A stretch of DNA of 64,000 bases from contig NC_082697.1 in the NCBI RefSeq assembly GCF_949987515.2, positions 23,381,730 through 23,445,729 of the forward strand, in the 5' to 3' direction. This stretch comes from Delphinus delphis. Taxonomy: Eukaryota; Chordata; Mammalia; Artiodactyla; Delphinidae. Position 1 is the first letter of the stretch; each line of letters begins with the position of its first letter. This document shows, one piece after another, positions 1 to 12,600 of the stretch. The notes under the pieces are model-generated. The model saw nothing but the letters and a program-made list of their open reading frames with translations. It did not search any database and was not told the DNA's origin. The translations under genes were made by a program, and so were the position numbers.

Positions 1-66
1 CTGGGTTCAATCCCTGGCCAGGGAACTAGGATCCTGCATGTTGTGTGGCGTGGCCAAAAAACAAAA
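1..66 (+). repeat. tRNA-derived SINE (short CHR type), cut by window edge
   Basis: GGTTCAATCCCTGGCCAGGG followed by ...GTGGCGTGGCCAAAAAA, the 3' half of the short SINE family seen elsewhere in the window. Confidence 0.8.
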
Positions 67-844
67 AACTAACAGACTCTCGAGAGTTACGCGGGCTTTC
101 AACCCTTTCAATCAGTAGGGAGATCATAAAGTCAGACAATCAGAAGTCAGGGGGATTATCTGACTGAGAAGAAAGGAAAAGACGGAAGAGACTTTCCCAT
201 GATTCAGGTGTGGCCATGAGATGGTCAGTCCTTCCACGGATACCAAGTCTACATCAGGCGGTAACACATCATTCAGAAGTTTTATAGCTTCTTTTACTTG
301 TAGGGTTTTCAGTGGGTGGTATGACTGATTCTTGCTGGGAAACTGAACTGCCTCTGGACACTGGTCATTCAATAAATATTTTGAAGTACCTACTATAATC
401 TAGGCACATAATTCTAAAAAGAAGCAAACTTCTGGCTACCATCTTGCCAGCAAGTCTGCCTTGTAATAACTATCAAATCACAAATACACACAAAGCACAA
501 GTCAACTTCCATTTCCAGAAATCTGACAAAGAAGCTCTCTGAACCCTCCACCTGTAAAAGGGCAAAACAAACTAACAAAACAAAAAAAATGCCAATTTAA
601 CTATTAAGTATATATTTTAATGTATCACTGAGCCAACAGGAAAATAATGAAAATTTCACTGGAGCCAAAATCAAAGCAATACTTGTGATCTAAAGAGGTA
701 AATGAGCACAGAACAGGCTTTCCACTGGAGGTATTTACTTTACCTAACAACCTTGAAATTCATTTTCTGGCAATGTGGGCAAAGAAAACAGAAAACAAAG
801 GGTGGGGAGCCTGACAGGAGACATAAGGCTGGACCTCCAAAGGG

Positions 845-1125
845 CTATCTGGGGTCAGGAAACTATGGCATATGGGCCAAACCTGGCCCTGTGAGCTAAG
901 AGTGGTTTTTATGTTTTTAATGGTTGATAAGAAGTCAAAAGAAGAATAAGACTTTGTGACATGTGAAAATTATATGAAATTCAGTTTCAATGTCCATACA
1001 TAGAGTTTTATTGGAACACAGCCATGCTCATTTACATACATGTCGTTTACAGCTGCTTTTGCACTAGAGCAGCAGAGAAGAGTGAGTGTGACAGAGACTG
1101 TATGGTCTGCAAGGCCCAATGTGGC
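845..1125 (+). mobile_element. DNA-transposon-like relic, family uncertain
   Basis: GGGTCAGGAAACTATGGCAT, TTTTATTGGAACACAGCCAT and the GACTGTATGGTCTGCAAGGC string match a common non-autonomous mammalian repeat whose copies carry 'ggtcagcaaactatggccca'. I am not sure of its family name. Confidence 0.5.
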
Positions 1126-2080
1126 TCTTCAGAAAAACACCCACCCATCCCTGGGCTACAGTCCTCAGTAAATGGATAAACCTGAGAGAGGGAGAAAAGG
1201 GGAAGAAAAAGGGAGAGAGAAAAAGTGGGGGAGAGAGAAAACAAAACACTGTACAGAAGGGAATAGCAAGAAAATTTGTCTTAACTTTCACAAAGGGCTA
1301 TATATATATATCACTTGAGAATTCATAACCATAGGCTGGTGTTCATGTGGGTTCAGGGCCTGAATGTGGCCCAAAAACTTTAAACAGAAATTGTACTTTA
1401 AGGTGGTCCTGGGATGCTAGTCCTTCACCTTCCTCAGAGAAGCAAAAGCAAATCTCTGAGGAAAATCTCCTTTGCCTCAGGCCTAAAAGGATTCCCACAG
1501 AAAAATTTCCAGAGAACATGAGTTCAGAGTCAGGAATCACAAAACACATAGGGGCCAAGGTCATCAGTGAGAGCCAAGGGAAACAACATATAACAGAGAT
1601 CCAAAAAGATTTTAGGTGTTGGAATTATTAGACAGCATAAAAGTATGTTTCATGTGTTTAAAGAATAAAAGAGGGGACTGCAAATATAAATTAGGGAGAA
1701 GACACTAAAAAATGACCAAGAAGATTTGAAAAAATAACCAAACAAAATGTTGAGAAATAAAATATTTAATAAATAAAATTTAAAACTTGGTGAATAGACT
1801 ATAAAGCAGATTAGACACAGTTGAAAAGGGAAATTAGTGAATAGAAGAGGGATCTGAAAAAATATCACCCAGAATACAGTGTAGAAAAAGTACACATGAA
1901 AAATCTAAGACAGAAAGTTAAGATACCTGAAGGTTACACCAAGTTCTAACATACAACTAATTAGAGGCTTCTCAATACCAACAACGGAACAATCAGTATG
2001 CTGACAGAAAATAACGGTTACCTTAGAATTTGTACCTGAATTTTATACCCAGTGAAACTATCTTTCAAGAATACAAGTGG

Positions 2081-2325
2081 GAGGGATAAATTAGGAGATT
2101 CGGATTAACATATATACCTACTATATATAAAATAGATAACAAAGACCTATTATATAGCACAGGGAACTATACTCAATACTTTGTAATAACCTATAAGGGA
2201 AAAGAATCTGCAAAATAAAAGACATAATATATATATATAACTGAATCACTTTGCTGTATACCTGAAACTAACACAACATTGTAAATCAACTATACTTCAA
2301 TAAAAAATAAAATTAAAAAAGGAAA
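2081..2325 (+). mobile_element. L1 3' end (artiodactyl type)
   Basis: AGCACAGGGAACTATACTCA and CTGAAACTAACACAACATTG end in TTCAATAAAAAATAAAA, the well known 3' UTR of cetartiodactyl L1 copies. Confidence 0.6.
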
Positions 2326-2862
2326 AAGCTATAAAAAATAATAAAAGTAAAATAGACATTTTCAGACAATTAACTACCAACATACCCTCACCAAAGGAAA
2401 TTCTACTTCAAGGAAAACAAATCCAAATAGAAAACCTGACACGCAAGGAGGAATGGTGAGCAAAAAAAGACCTGGTAAAATTTTCAGTGTATCTAAACAA
2501 TTATTGACTGTATAAAATAATCAAAACACATAATGTATGGTGTTAACAACTAGTAATAACTAAACACAATGACTAATACAGTTGATAGGTTGGGAGGAGT
2601 GAATGCAGGTAAAATGTTCTCTGGTCCTTGTGTCATTCAGGAAAAGGGTAAATATACTGATTAACTTGAGATTTTATTAAGTATGTATTTTAAAATATTA
2701 AAGAACAACTAAAAGAATAAAAAATAGAGTACATATCATCCAGAGTAGTAGAGAGAAAAAAAGAAGTGAGAAAAGAATACAATTTAATAATCCGATATAA
2801 CCCTCTAAAAGAAGTTAAGAAAGGTGAATTCCCCTCCCCAAAAGGTGTAAAAAGGCAAGAGA

Positions 2863-3082
2863 GGGCTTCCCTGGTGGCGCAGTGGTTGAGAGTCCGCCTG
2901 CCGATGCAGGGAACATGGGTTCGTGCCCCGGTCCGGGAAGATCCCACATGCCGCGGAGCGGCTGGGCCTGTGAGCCATGGCCGCTGAGCCTGCGTGTCCG
3001 GAGCCTGTGCTCCGCAACGGGAGAGGCCACAACAGTGAGAGGCCCGCGTACCACACCAAAAAAAAAAAAAAAAAAAAAAAAA
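2863..3082 (+). repeat. CHR-1 SINE, full length
   Basis: GGCTTCCCTGGTGGCGCAG start, tRNA-like A and B boxes, poly-A of about 24. Flanked by a target-site duplication AAAGGCAAGAG on both sides. Confidence 0.93.
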
Positions 3083-3516
3083 GGCAAGAGAAATAGCATA
3101 AGATGGTGGAAATAAATCCAAATATGCCTATAATCACAATAAAAGCAAATGGACTAAATCAAATAATTAAAAGACAAAAGAAACAGTTCTGAATTGGGCA
3201 ATAATAGGTCCAAGGCATTCCTCTGCTCCCTTTACACCCTGGGGCCAGTTTATCGATCCTAAATCCCAGGATCCACTCTTAAGTCTCTATACATACAGAA
3301 ACAACAACAACAATAATACCTAACACAAATATAGAGCTTACTGTATACCAGAAACTATTATTAGTGTTTTCCATACATTAACTCATTTACTAGCTAGAAG
3401 CTGGATTTTGCACCATGGTGACCAACCAGACTAGTCCTGCTCAGATTTCACTTTTAGAAGCAGGAATATCTGCTGCTGTCTGTCTCTCCCATCCCCTAGC
3501 CACAACCACCACCTAC

Positions 3517-3686
3517 CCATTTCTCCTGGAGCCGGTTCACCTCCTCCTCATGGGCTGACTTCAGCTGCTGCAGGGCAGCCTGCTCCTCTTGCTCAGCCTG
3601 GGCCAGCTGTCTGGCTGCCGCATCCCGTGCCTGCTCTGCCCGGCTCCGTTCAGTGTCCAGTTCCAGCTGCAGGCACTTCACTTCCC
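3517..3686 (-). CDS. CEP250: CEP250 coding exon 17 (last in window)
   Basis: 170 nt; completes the split glycine, then EVKCLQLELDTERSRAEQAR to RLQEKW, phase 0. Acceptor ATCTTAG, donor GTAGGT. No further exon is recognisable in the remaining 3.5 kb to the left edge. Confidence 0.94.
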
Positions 3687-6600
3687 CTAAGATGCCAGGG
3701 ACAGGATCTTGTCTCTGAGCCTCTGTCCTCCATCTTTCACCCCTCTCCCCAGACCTCATGAGGAACTCCCATCTCAGAGGCCCTGGGCCTGGCTCTAATA
3801 GCTTCCCACTGTCTTCCTAGCTTTCAACATCCCTGTGGAATGAAGTGCGCCCATCCAAGTTGGGTTCTTACCTTGGATTACTTCCTTGGCTTGAGTGACG
3901 GTTTGAATCTGGACCTCCAGCTGCCCCTTGGTGACCTCTATCACAGAATTTTGTTGCTGGGCCTCAAACAGACTGCTCTCCAGTAGCTCCTTGGCTGAGC
4001 TGTCAGGTTCAGGAATCGGGAGAGTTCTTACCCATCAAGCCCCTTCCTTAAGAGGAACTGGGTTCTAACTACTGGTCACCAAGAGAGAATTTGGGGGCGG
4101 GGAGGCAATTACAAATTCATAACTCATTTAGGCCCCATATACTTTGGGCAAGGAACTTAGGTTGGCTCCCCCTTGCCTTGTAAAGCTCTCTCTGCCCTTG
4201 GCAGAACCAGGTCCAGACCCTACCTGAGCCCCCGCAGTTGTTCAGAGAGGTCCTGCCGGTCCCGCTCCACAGCCTGCAGCCGCACCTCGAGAGCCGCCTT
4301 TTCCCGCGCTAGAGCCTCCTTCTCCTGGACTTCCCGGGCAAGCGCCTCTTCCTGTCGCTTTGCCTCCTGATGCAGCTGCTCCACCCGAGCTAAGGCTGCC
4401 TCCTGCTGGTGATGTGCCTGAGAGGAAGAACTGATGGGATACAGAGGGAGGCAGGATCCCCCCAGGGCTGCTATCGCCAGATTAGGGCCATGGGCTCCTC
4501 AGATTCTGGACCCAGCTCTGTGAGCCTTGAGCACTGCCCACTCACACCAAGTACCATTTATCTATTCCCCTGATCAACCTACAGAGTCCCCAGCCCAGGA
4601 AACAGGCTCTCCTTTGAGCAATACCCTGTGCTACGGCTGCAAGAGATCTACCTCTAAGGAGCTTTTAGTCTTAAGGAGAGGTAAGACACACACATAATAC
4701 CAGGAAGAAAGTGATCAGTGCCCTGAGAAAAAGGCTCTGAGAAGGGAGATTATGTATAATTACTAGGGCAATGAGATGCTTGGTAGAGAAGAAAGATGAC
4801 CTCTGAGTTGGGGCACTGGTTCAGAAAAAACTCAGAGCCCCTTGCTATGTGTTACACACTGGACTAAAAGCTGGAGTTATAAAAACAAGTAAGACATAGT
4901 CTTGCCTTCAAGGAGCTTTTGGTCTAATGGTGGAGACACATAAACACAGATAATTATAATATAGTACGAAGGGAGTGGTGGTTGAATAAATACAATGTAT
5001 TATCAGAAAACACAGGAGAGGCATCTAATTCAAACTGATGGATGTGAAGCAATGAAGAATCAGTGAAGGATTCCTCTAGGAATTCTTTTAAAAAAACTGG
5101 AAGACATACCCCAAACTAGTAACACTGGTCATTTCTAGGAAGTGAGATTTTCCCTTCCTGAATCATTTCTGTAGTGTTTTCATTTTTTACAGTGAGCATG
5201 TATGTACAACGAGCATGTACAGCGAGCATCCTTAATGGGATGGTAGCAGTTTTGTCTTCTCACCTCGCTTAGTTTCTCTTGAATTTCTTCCTTCTCATCT
5301 TGTATGCCCCTGAGATCTGCCTGCAGCTCAGCCCTGGTCTCCTCCGCTTTCTGCAGCTGAGCCTCCAGGTGGGTGTTCTTTTCCCACAGGGCTTCCTTGT
5401 TCCTCTCGGCCTCTGTCAGGCCCACCTGCAAAGTGTTTCTCGCCTGCTCTGCTGCTTCCATCCTCCTGCACACAGACTGGTTCTCCTGTTCTAACTACTG
5501 GCCAAAAAGGGAAGGACATCAAAGACAAAGGGTTACGGTTTAGAGATGAAGTGCTGAGACAGAAATCCAAGAGAGATATGAATCTGTTCTCCACAGATGA
5601 ACACAGGAGTGCTTACGAGAGAGGAGGACTATGCACACATTTGGTCTGGGGTCTTTACTCCAGGTACTAGATGGGTTGATGCTGGGGACAGAGAGAAAAA
5701 AGGCAAAATCCTGCTCTTAAAGAATTCAGAATAAGGGAACATACAACATTTCCGGGGCTCAAGGGAATGGGGTAGTGAAGAGACGTGTTAAATTTGTAAC
5801 CTCTAGAGAAAATTCTGGGACTTGGGCTCTTCAACAGATCCTTTTCTGTGATTGCTGTTATCTCATACAACAGGATTAAAACCCAGTCTTCCTTCCAGAG
5901 GACATGGGCCTAGCCCTGATGATTTTACCCTAAAGCCCAAAGGTAGTTAGTTCTGCTGCAGATGTGGGAGGGGTCTATTTTTAATGGCTGAGCCCAGGCC
6001 TTGTAATCTTTGCTCTCCTTTGCACTATAAATGTTCCTTTTGCTCGTTCCAGGACTACACTTGGGAGCTGATCTGTCTTGGGCTGATCCATTTAAGAACT
6101 GTTCCTTGTTACAGGCATCAGCTTTGTCTGTCCCTCCCTTGCCCTCGGTTGGGGCCCAGCCCTACCCTGTGGATCAGAGAAATCTTTGCTCACCTGGAGA
6201 AGCTGCTGGTTCAGCCCAACTTTATCTAAGGCCAAAGCCTCATTTAAGGCACTGAGTTTGACAGCTGCAGCCCGAAGATCAGCTACCTCAGCCTTCAGGC
6301 TGTTCTCAGAACTTGACAGCTCCACAATAGACTGTTCTGCCTAAAAGCAGAGAGTTAGAGTTTCATTTTCCAGTTTTCCTGCAACAGTGAACAGCTCACA
6401 TCCCCAACATCTGCTGCTTTCCTTGTACAGAGATCAGTTAACACTTCATTCCTTCCCTTACATTCTGAACAACTTTTCCCTTCATTTCTTCATTCACTTA
6501 CCCATTCATTCATTGAAGAGTAAGAGAGGAACTCACATTACAGAGGCACAGACATCAGGATGTATAAACAACTACAACTGTGATGACACCATAGCCAATG

Positions 6601-9600
6601 TAAGCACAAAGTGCTCTGGGAACTCAAAGAAAGCATTAATTCAAAATGCTTGGTAGAAGAGTCGACAGTTAAGTTGGGTACTGACAGATGAGGAACAGTT
6701 TGCGGTTGAAAGGGGAGGAAAGAAGCAGTCCAGGTAAAGGGAAAGGTACATACAAAGTATTAAAATCACGAAAGAACGGGTAAAACTGAGAATGTAATGA
6801 ATGCTATGTGGCAGGAACGAAGGTACATGAGGCGTTAGGACAGCGAGCTGGAGTGAAGAGGAGGCTAGAAACAGTTTGGGGCAGGTGGCAGAGGGCTTTG
6901 CATGTGGTACCAAGGAGCTGGGAAGCCAGTGAATGGTTGTAGGAAAGAGACTGACATGACCAGACTGACACTTTAGAAAACCATTCTAATTGCAATACAG
7001 AGAGTCTGTTTGGAGGGACAGAACCCAAAAGCAGTAACTAGGCATTGAGGCAAGAAACAGGAAGGGCCATGACTTGCAGGATGAAGAATGAGGCAGGCTG
7101 CGCGCCTTTTTCCTGGAGACACAACTTTCCAAGCCGCCCGCCCCACCCAGCCAGCGAAGGGGAGGACCACGCACCCTGGCCAGTGCGGCGGTCACTTCTG
7201 TTTGCTCTTGTCTCAGCAACTCCCCTTCCAGGCGACTGGACTCCAGGGCTTCCCGAAGGGTGATCACTTCACTGAGCGACTCTGACTGTTTGGCTTCTAG
7301 GACCGCCAGCGTCTCCTGACTAAGATGGAAAACAGAAGGGGGCTAGAGGAAATCTCAGGGAGTGGCCACACCCCAAAAGATAACAGGAATGTAATTGCTT
7401 TTGCGATGCAAAAGAATGAAGGTGGTCTCCAAAAACTGATAAGGAGAGGTCTCCAAGACACATAACATGAAAAAAGCAAGGCGCAGAACAGTATACATGG
7501 TGCACTATCTTTTATGCAAGAAATTGGGGGAAATAAGGATATATGCATATATTACATAAAGCAGCACTAGACATATTAATAAGAAATTAATTTAAATGGT
7601 TACAAACAGAAGGAAGGAAGATGGGATGAATGAAGCCGAGGGAAGTAGCACTTTCTATTTGCATACCTTTTAAAATAGTTTTGACTTTTGAATCATATAA
7701 ATAAGTGTATTATCGAGTCACACAAATTAAATTTAAAAACATAAAACTATCTTTGTGGATTGTCTCTCCTTTTCCTAGGTAGAGGGGAGACCACTCCTTG
7801 TGCAAGTCATGATCCTTAGAGCAGTCATTCAAGATTCCATTATTCATGCCTACTAGGCAGAAGGAGCTAGGGAACAGGTGAGGAGGGGATGCATCAAAGA
7901 TGAAGAAGAGGGCTTCCCTGGTGGTGCAGTGGTTGAGAGTCCGCCTGCGGTCCGGGAAGATCCCACATGCCGCGGAACGGCTAGGCCCATGAGCCATGGC
8001 CGCTGAGCCTGCGCGTCTGGAGCCTGTGCTCCGCAACGGGAGAGGCCACAACAGTGACAGGCCCGCGTACCGCAAAAAAAAAATATAAAAGAAAATAAAT
8101 AAAATTTAAAAAAAAGATGAAGATGATACAGGGACTTTCCTGGTGGTCCAGTGATAAAGAATCCACCTTCCAATGCAGGGGACGCGGGTTCGATCCCTGG
8201 TCAGGGAACTAAGATCCCACATGCCGTGGGGCAACTAAACCCGTGCGCCACAACTACTGAGCCTGCGTGCCTCAACTAGAAAGCCCACGTGCCACAAACT
8301 ATAGAGCCCACGTGCTCTGGAGCCTGTGCGCCACAACTGGAGGGAGAAAACCCACACGCCACAACTAGAGAGAAGCCCGGGCGCCACAACAAAAGATCCT
8401 CCATGCTGCAATGAAGATCCCGCATGCTGCAACTAAGACACGATGCAGCCAAAATCGAAAAAAAAAAAAAAAAAGATATAGCCCCTGCTACCAGGTACTG
8501 AAGACTTACCATATGTCAGGCTCTGTGCTGGCATTTTGCAGAACACTGCTTTAATCTCCCCAAAGACTCTTCAAGGGAAATATTATCAGCCCCATTTTAC
8601 AAATAATCTGTCCAAGTGGCAGAGCCATAATTTAAACCAAGCTTCTGCCCAGCTCTAAAGTCCTTGCTTTTTCTATGACATGGTATCGGGGAATTTACAA
8701 ATGAGCTGGGTCCCTGTACTCTGGAATTCCCTTCCTTGACCAGCTCATTTCCCATTACTTCCCAGGATCAGTCCTACCGTTTGGCCAGCCCGGCCTCCTC
8801 TGAACATGCCATGAACGTTCCTGACTCCTTTTCTTTGCTAATCTGTTCCTTTAGCCCTTGTCCCACTCTCTACCAATCAAAATATGTCAAGGCCCAGCTC
8901 AACGGCTACCCTCTCCTCCATGAAGCTTTCAATAATTAACTGTTACTCCTATTCACCCAGAGGACCTAGCTTGAAGCTCTTTTTTAGCTCATACTTCATC
9001 TGGCCACGGTTTACTTGTCTGACTTCCCCATTACACTGCAAACTGCTTGAGATCAGAGCCTGTGTCTTATTTATTTCTGTACCCGCCACAGGGCCTCGGC
9101 CCTCCTGGGTGTTCAGCAATGCTTGGATGAACTTTCTGTTTTCATCCTCCTGCAAAGGATGGAGCAGTAAGCTAATCTGAACCCACCGAACACCAGGCTT
9201 CAATTTACTCCACTTTCTAAGAGTGGGGAGGGGCTGTCACACGCACGCACAGGCGCTCCCGTTCACGGATGGCCAGGTGCAGCTCCTCCCGCTGCTCCTC
9301 CTTCTCGCCCTGAGCACAGTCGCCCTGCAGCTGAAGCTCCATGTTTGTCCTCCGCAGTCGCCACGCCTCCTGCTCCAGCACCTCCAGCTGCTGCTGCAGC
9401 TCCTCCCTGGTCTTCTGCAGGAGCTCTCGCTCCCTGGAAGGAGACCGGACATGAACAGAAACCCTGGAACCTAAAAGCCCTCCTGGAAGCAGACAGCACA
9501 GGGTCAAAGGAGAGAGGTTTATGGTTCCTTTAAATATCTCATCTTCCCTTTTGAGCAGGAAACTGTTTTTTTTTTTATCACAAAGACCCAAAACTGAGTG

Positions 9601-12600
9601 AGCAGGAACCAGCAGAACACAAAGCAAGGAGGCCCTGAGCAGCTGTGGGTCTAGGGAAGAACAGGGTCAGCCAACCAAACACATGGGCTGGGCGGGGACT
9701 GAGCCTGGGAGGAAGCGGGGGATGAACAGCTCCCGCTCACCTGCTGAGAGAGTCCACCTCCCCCTGCAGGTCCACAGTCTGCCCTGCCAGGGTGTCCCGC
9801 TCCCCGGTGAGCTGCTGTAGCCGCTGTCTCAGGGCCTCACCCTCTTCCTCCCACTGATGATGCTGCTGCTGCAAGGAGCTCACAGCTTCCTGGCAGCCTG
9901 ACAGCTGCTGCCTTAGGTCCTGCGGAGGAAGAGCATCAGAAGTGAGGTGGTGAACAAGAGCGCAGGGCAGAGGAGGGACGTCATAAGCCTGAAAGTAGGG
10001 CTGGGCAAGGGGGTTGGGGGCTGGTGCAACAAAGGGAAGCTACGAAAAGAGATGAGACCAGTCGAGGAGACAGAGCATCAGAGATGACTGGGTTCTGTGG
10101 CTTCCAGAGTGTCAGAGTCCATCATCTTCAAATGTAAAATGGTGGGGGTGGTAAGTGTGGCTGGGACCCTTAGAATTGGGGAACGCTTACCCACACTCCC
10201 CTGGGGCTCCACTTTGCACAGTGCTGTGTAAAGACTGCCTCAAAGTGGAGCGTGCCAGTGGCTCGGAGAGTGTGCCTGCTCCCCACGAGCACAACTGGGC
10301 AGACACAGAGATTCTAATGGGCACTTCGGGGTGTTGACAAAACACCTTGTGACTGGTCAACGTAGCAAAAGGGGCAGTCTGGGCTAGGAGGGTACCTGGG
10401 GCCCAAGTCAGTTTAGACACCCATCCCTGTGGCTGAGGAGGAGTGCTGGGGTTCTCACCTGCACAGCCTGGCGTCTCTGAGTCAGCACTGAACGCACCAG
10501 AGAAAGAGCCTTGTCTGGCTGCTGGGAATCAAACTGGGAGGAGAAGCCACTAGGGTCCAACTCCAAGGAGCTCTCATGACCAGAGGCTTGGGCCATATTG
10601 TCCTCCTCTTCTACCATGGCCTGAAATCCAACACAGCAGGGTCACCATCCTACTGACCAAGGCCTAGAATCCATGTAGAGGACTAACATGCCAGCCTGGA
10701 CAAACCTGATGTTTTCTCTCTCAGGTCCTCTCCCTGGGGGGTGGGAGGAGGGTATCTTAAGAGCCCAAAAGGTTGGTTCCTTCAACTCCTCAAACCAACT
10801 CTTCCCCTTCGGTCACCCAAACCTAGAACGAGCAACAAGACTAGCACCCCTTGAACACCCAAGGAATAAATGAAGGAAGAAGAGGTTGCTGAGGTAGCAA
10901 AGGCCAGGATCCAGCCGCTGCCGGAGAACTGCAGCTAGCAGTAAGAGAGAGGGCGTTTCAGCAGGCAGTGCCAGCACATGAAAGCTTAGCTACTCCTCAG
11001 GGTTCCAGTCTTCAAATGTACTCAGACAATTCCTCCCCACAAGACCCTAAGTCCAGACTCCTCTAGGCGCACCTGAGAGGACAGGGAGGTCTGGGGAGGG
11101 TGAGGCTGGACCGGTTACTGTGAACCAGAGGCTTACCAGTACCTGGGTTATGTCCTTGATCATTTGCTGTAAAGACAGCTTCTCCTCTTGGGCATTCCTA
11201 CTTAGAGATGCCTCGTGTTCCATTAATTCTGCGTGATTTGCCTCCTGGACAGGGAACCAAATACAGCCTATGAGCCAAACTCTCAGAAGAGAATTTATCA
11301 TTCCAGGCCCCAAATTAACCAGAGTCTCATTCTGTCTATTCTGTCAATCCCACTTTTCCCCTGACCACACGTGAATGCTAACACTGTCCCAGGATTCTGA
11401 AGACAATGTGATGTGGTGATTAAGAATTCAGATTAAGGGATTAAGAGCTCCAAATTAGACTGCCTAGATAAGATTTCTTGCTCTATCACTTACTAGCTTG
11501 GTAACCTTAGGCAACTCCTTCTTTGAGCTTCCTTCTCTTTAAAATAGGACTAAGGGACTTCCCCGGTGGTGCAGTGGTTAAGAATCCGCCTGCCAATGCA
11601 GGGGACAAGGGTTTGAGCCCCGGTCTGGAAAGATCCCACATGCCGCGGAGCAACTAAGCCCATGCGCCACAACTACTGAAGCCCACGCACCTAGACCCTG
11701 TGCTCCGCAACAAGAGAAGCCACCGCAATGAGAAGCCCGTGCACCACAACGAAGAGCAGCCCCCACTTGCTGCAACTAGAGAAAGCCCGTGCACAGCAAC
11801 GAAGACCCAACGCAGCCAAAAATTTTTTAAAAATGGAAAAACTTAAAAAATAAAATAAAATAGGAATAATTAACAGCAACTACTTCATAGATTTGTTTTG
11901 AGGCTTGAATGAAAAAACTGCATGTAAATTACTCAACACAGTGTCTGTCAGAAAGCAAATGTTCATTAAATGTGAGCTATCATTGGATGAAGGATGGTTG
12001 CTGTCTCTGAACAGCAAATTGGCACTTGAGACTTAAAGCCAGAGGAACCTCTAGCCCCAAGGTCAGCAATAAATTTGAACTCTCAAAATGTCCCCTCCTC
12101 CTTCTTACCTTATTGTGCTAGTGAAGGCTTAAAGACGCAGATTTGCAGCTATGTTTTTTTTTTGGCCTATATAAAATTTGAACCAACATTTGTAAATTGA
12201 GAGATTTTTCTGAGCTGAGAAATTCATAAAAATTCATAAAAATCTGAATTTCTGGCTTCTCTCAAAAAGTCAACATATGGGCCACACCAGCCCCCATCCC
12301 TACATGGCAATAATTTACTGAAGTTGAATAGAGGATGGCTCCTCCAGATGGGACATATATTCTTCAGGGTCCTGCAGTCCTCACTACTCCTCACTGTTTC
12401 CTTACTATTGAGATCAAGTGTTCCCTGTTATACTGAAAACTAAATATGACAGCACTGGAAAATCAGAATTCTTATAGGTGAACCCACTTCATTCATTTAT
12501 ATTACCTGGGCCCTGCAGACATCTGAATTTGCAAATTCCTGAACAAAAAGAAACCAAGGGCTTCCCTGGTGGCACAGTGGTTGAGAGTCCGCCTGCTGAT

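Larger units (their letters stand above)
1470..3190 (+). mobile_element. Old L1/HAL1-type relic
   Basis: A-rich sense strand with strings typical of the L1 ORF1 to ORF2 region: TACCCAGTGAAACTATCTTT, ACATTTTCAGACAATTAACT, AAAAGCAAATGGACTAAATC. All frames are broken. A younger L1 3' end (2,081-2,325) and a CHR-1 SINE are inserted in it. Confidence 0.45.
1..3516 (-). other. CEP250: CEP250 intron to the left edge
   Basis: No exon seen. It holds a truncated SINE at the edge, a DNA-transposon-like relic (845-1,125), a purine-rich tract (1,185-1,245), L1-type sequence (1,470-3,190) and a CHR-1 SINE (2,863-3,082). Confidence 0.7.

Noticed and set aside
2690..3137. Several overlapping long ORFs on both strands at 2,690-3,137 and at every CHR-1 copy
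   Set aside because: They repeat the same peptides (for example MAHGPSRSAACGIFPDRG) at each SINE. They are shadows of the tRNA-derived repeat, not genes.
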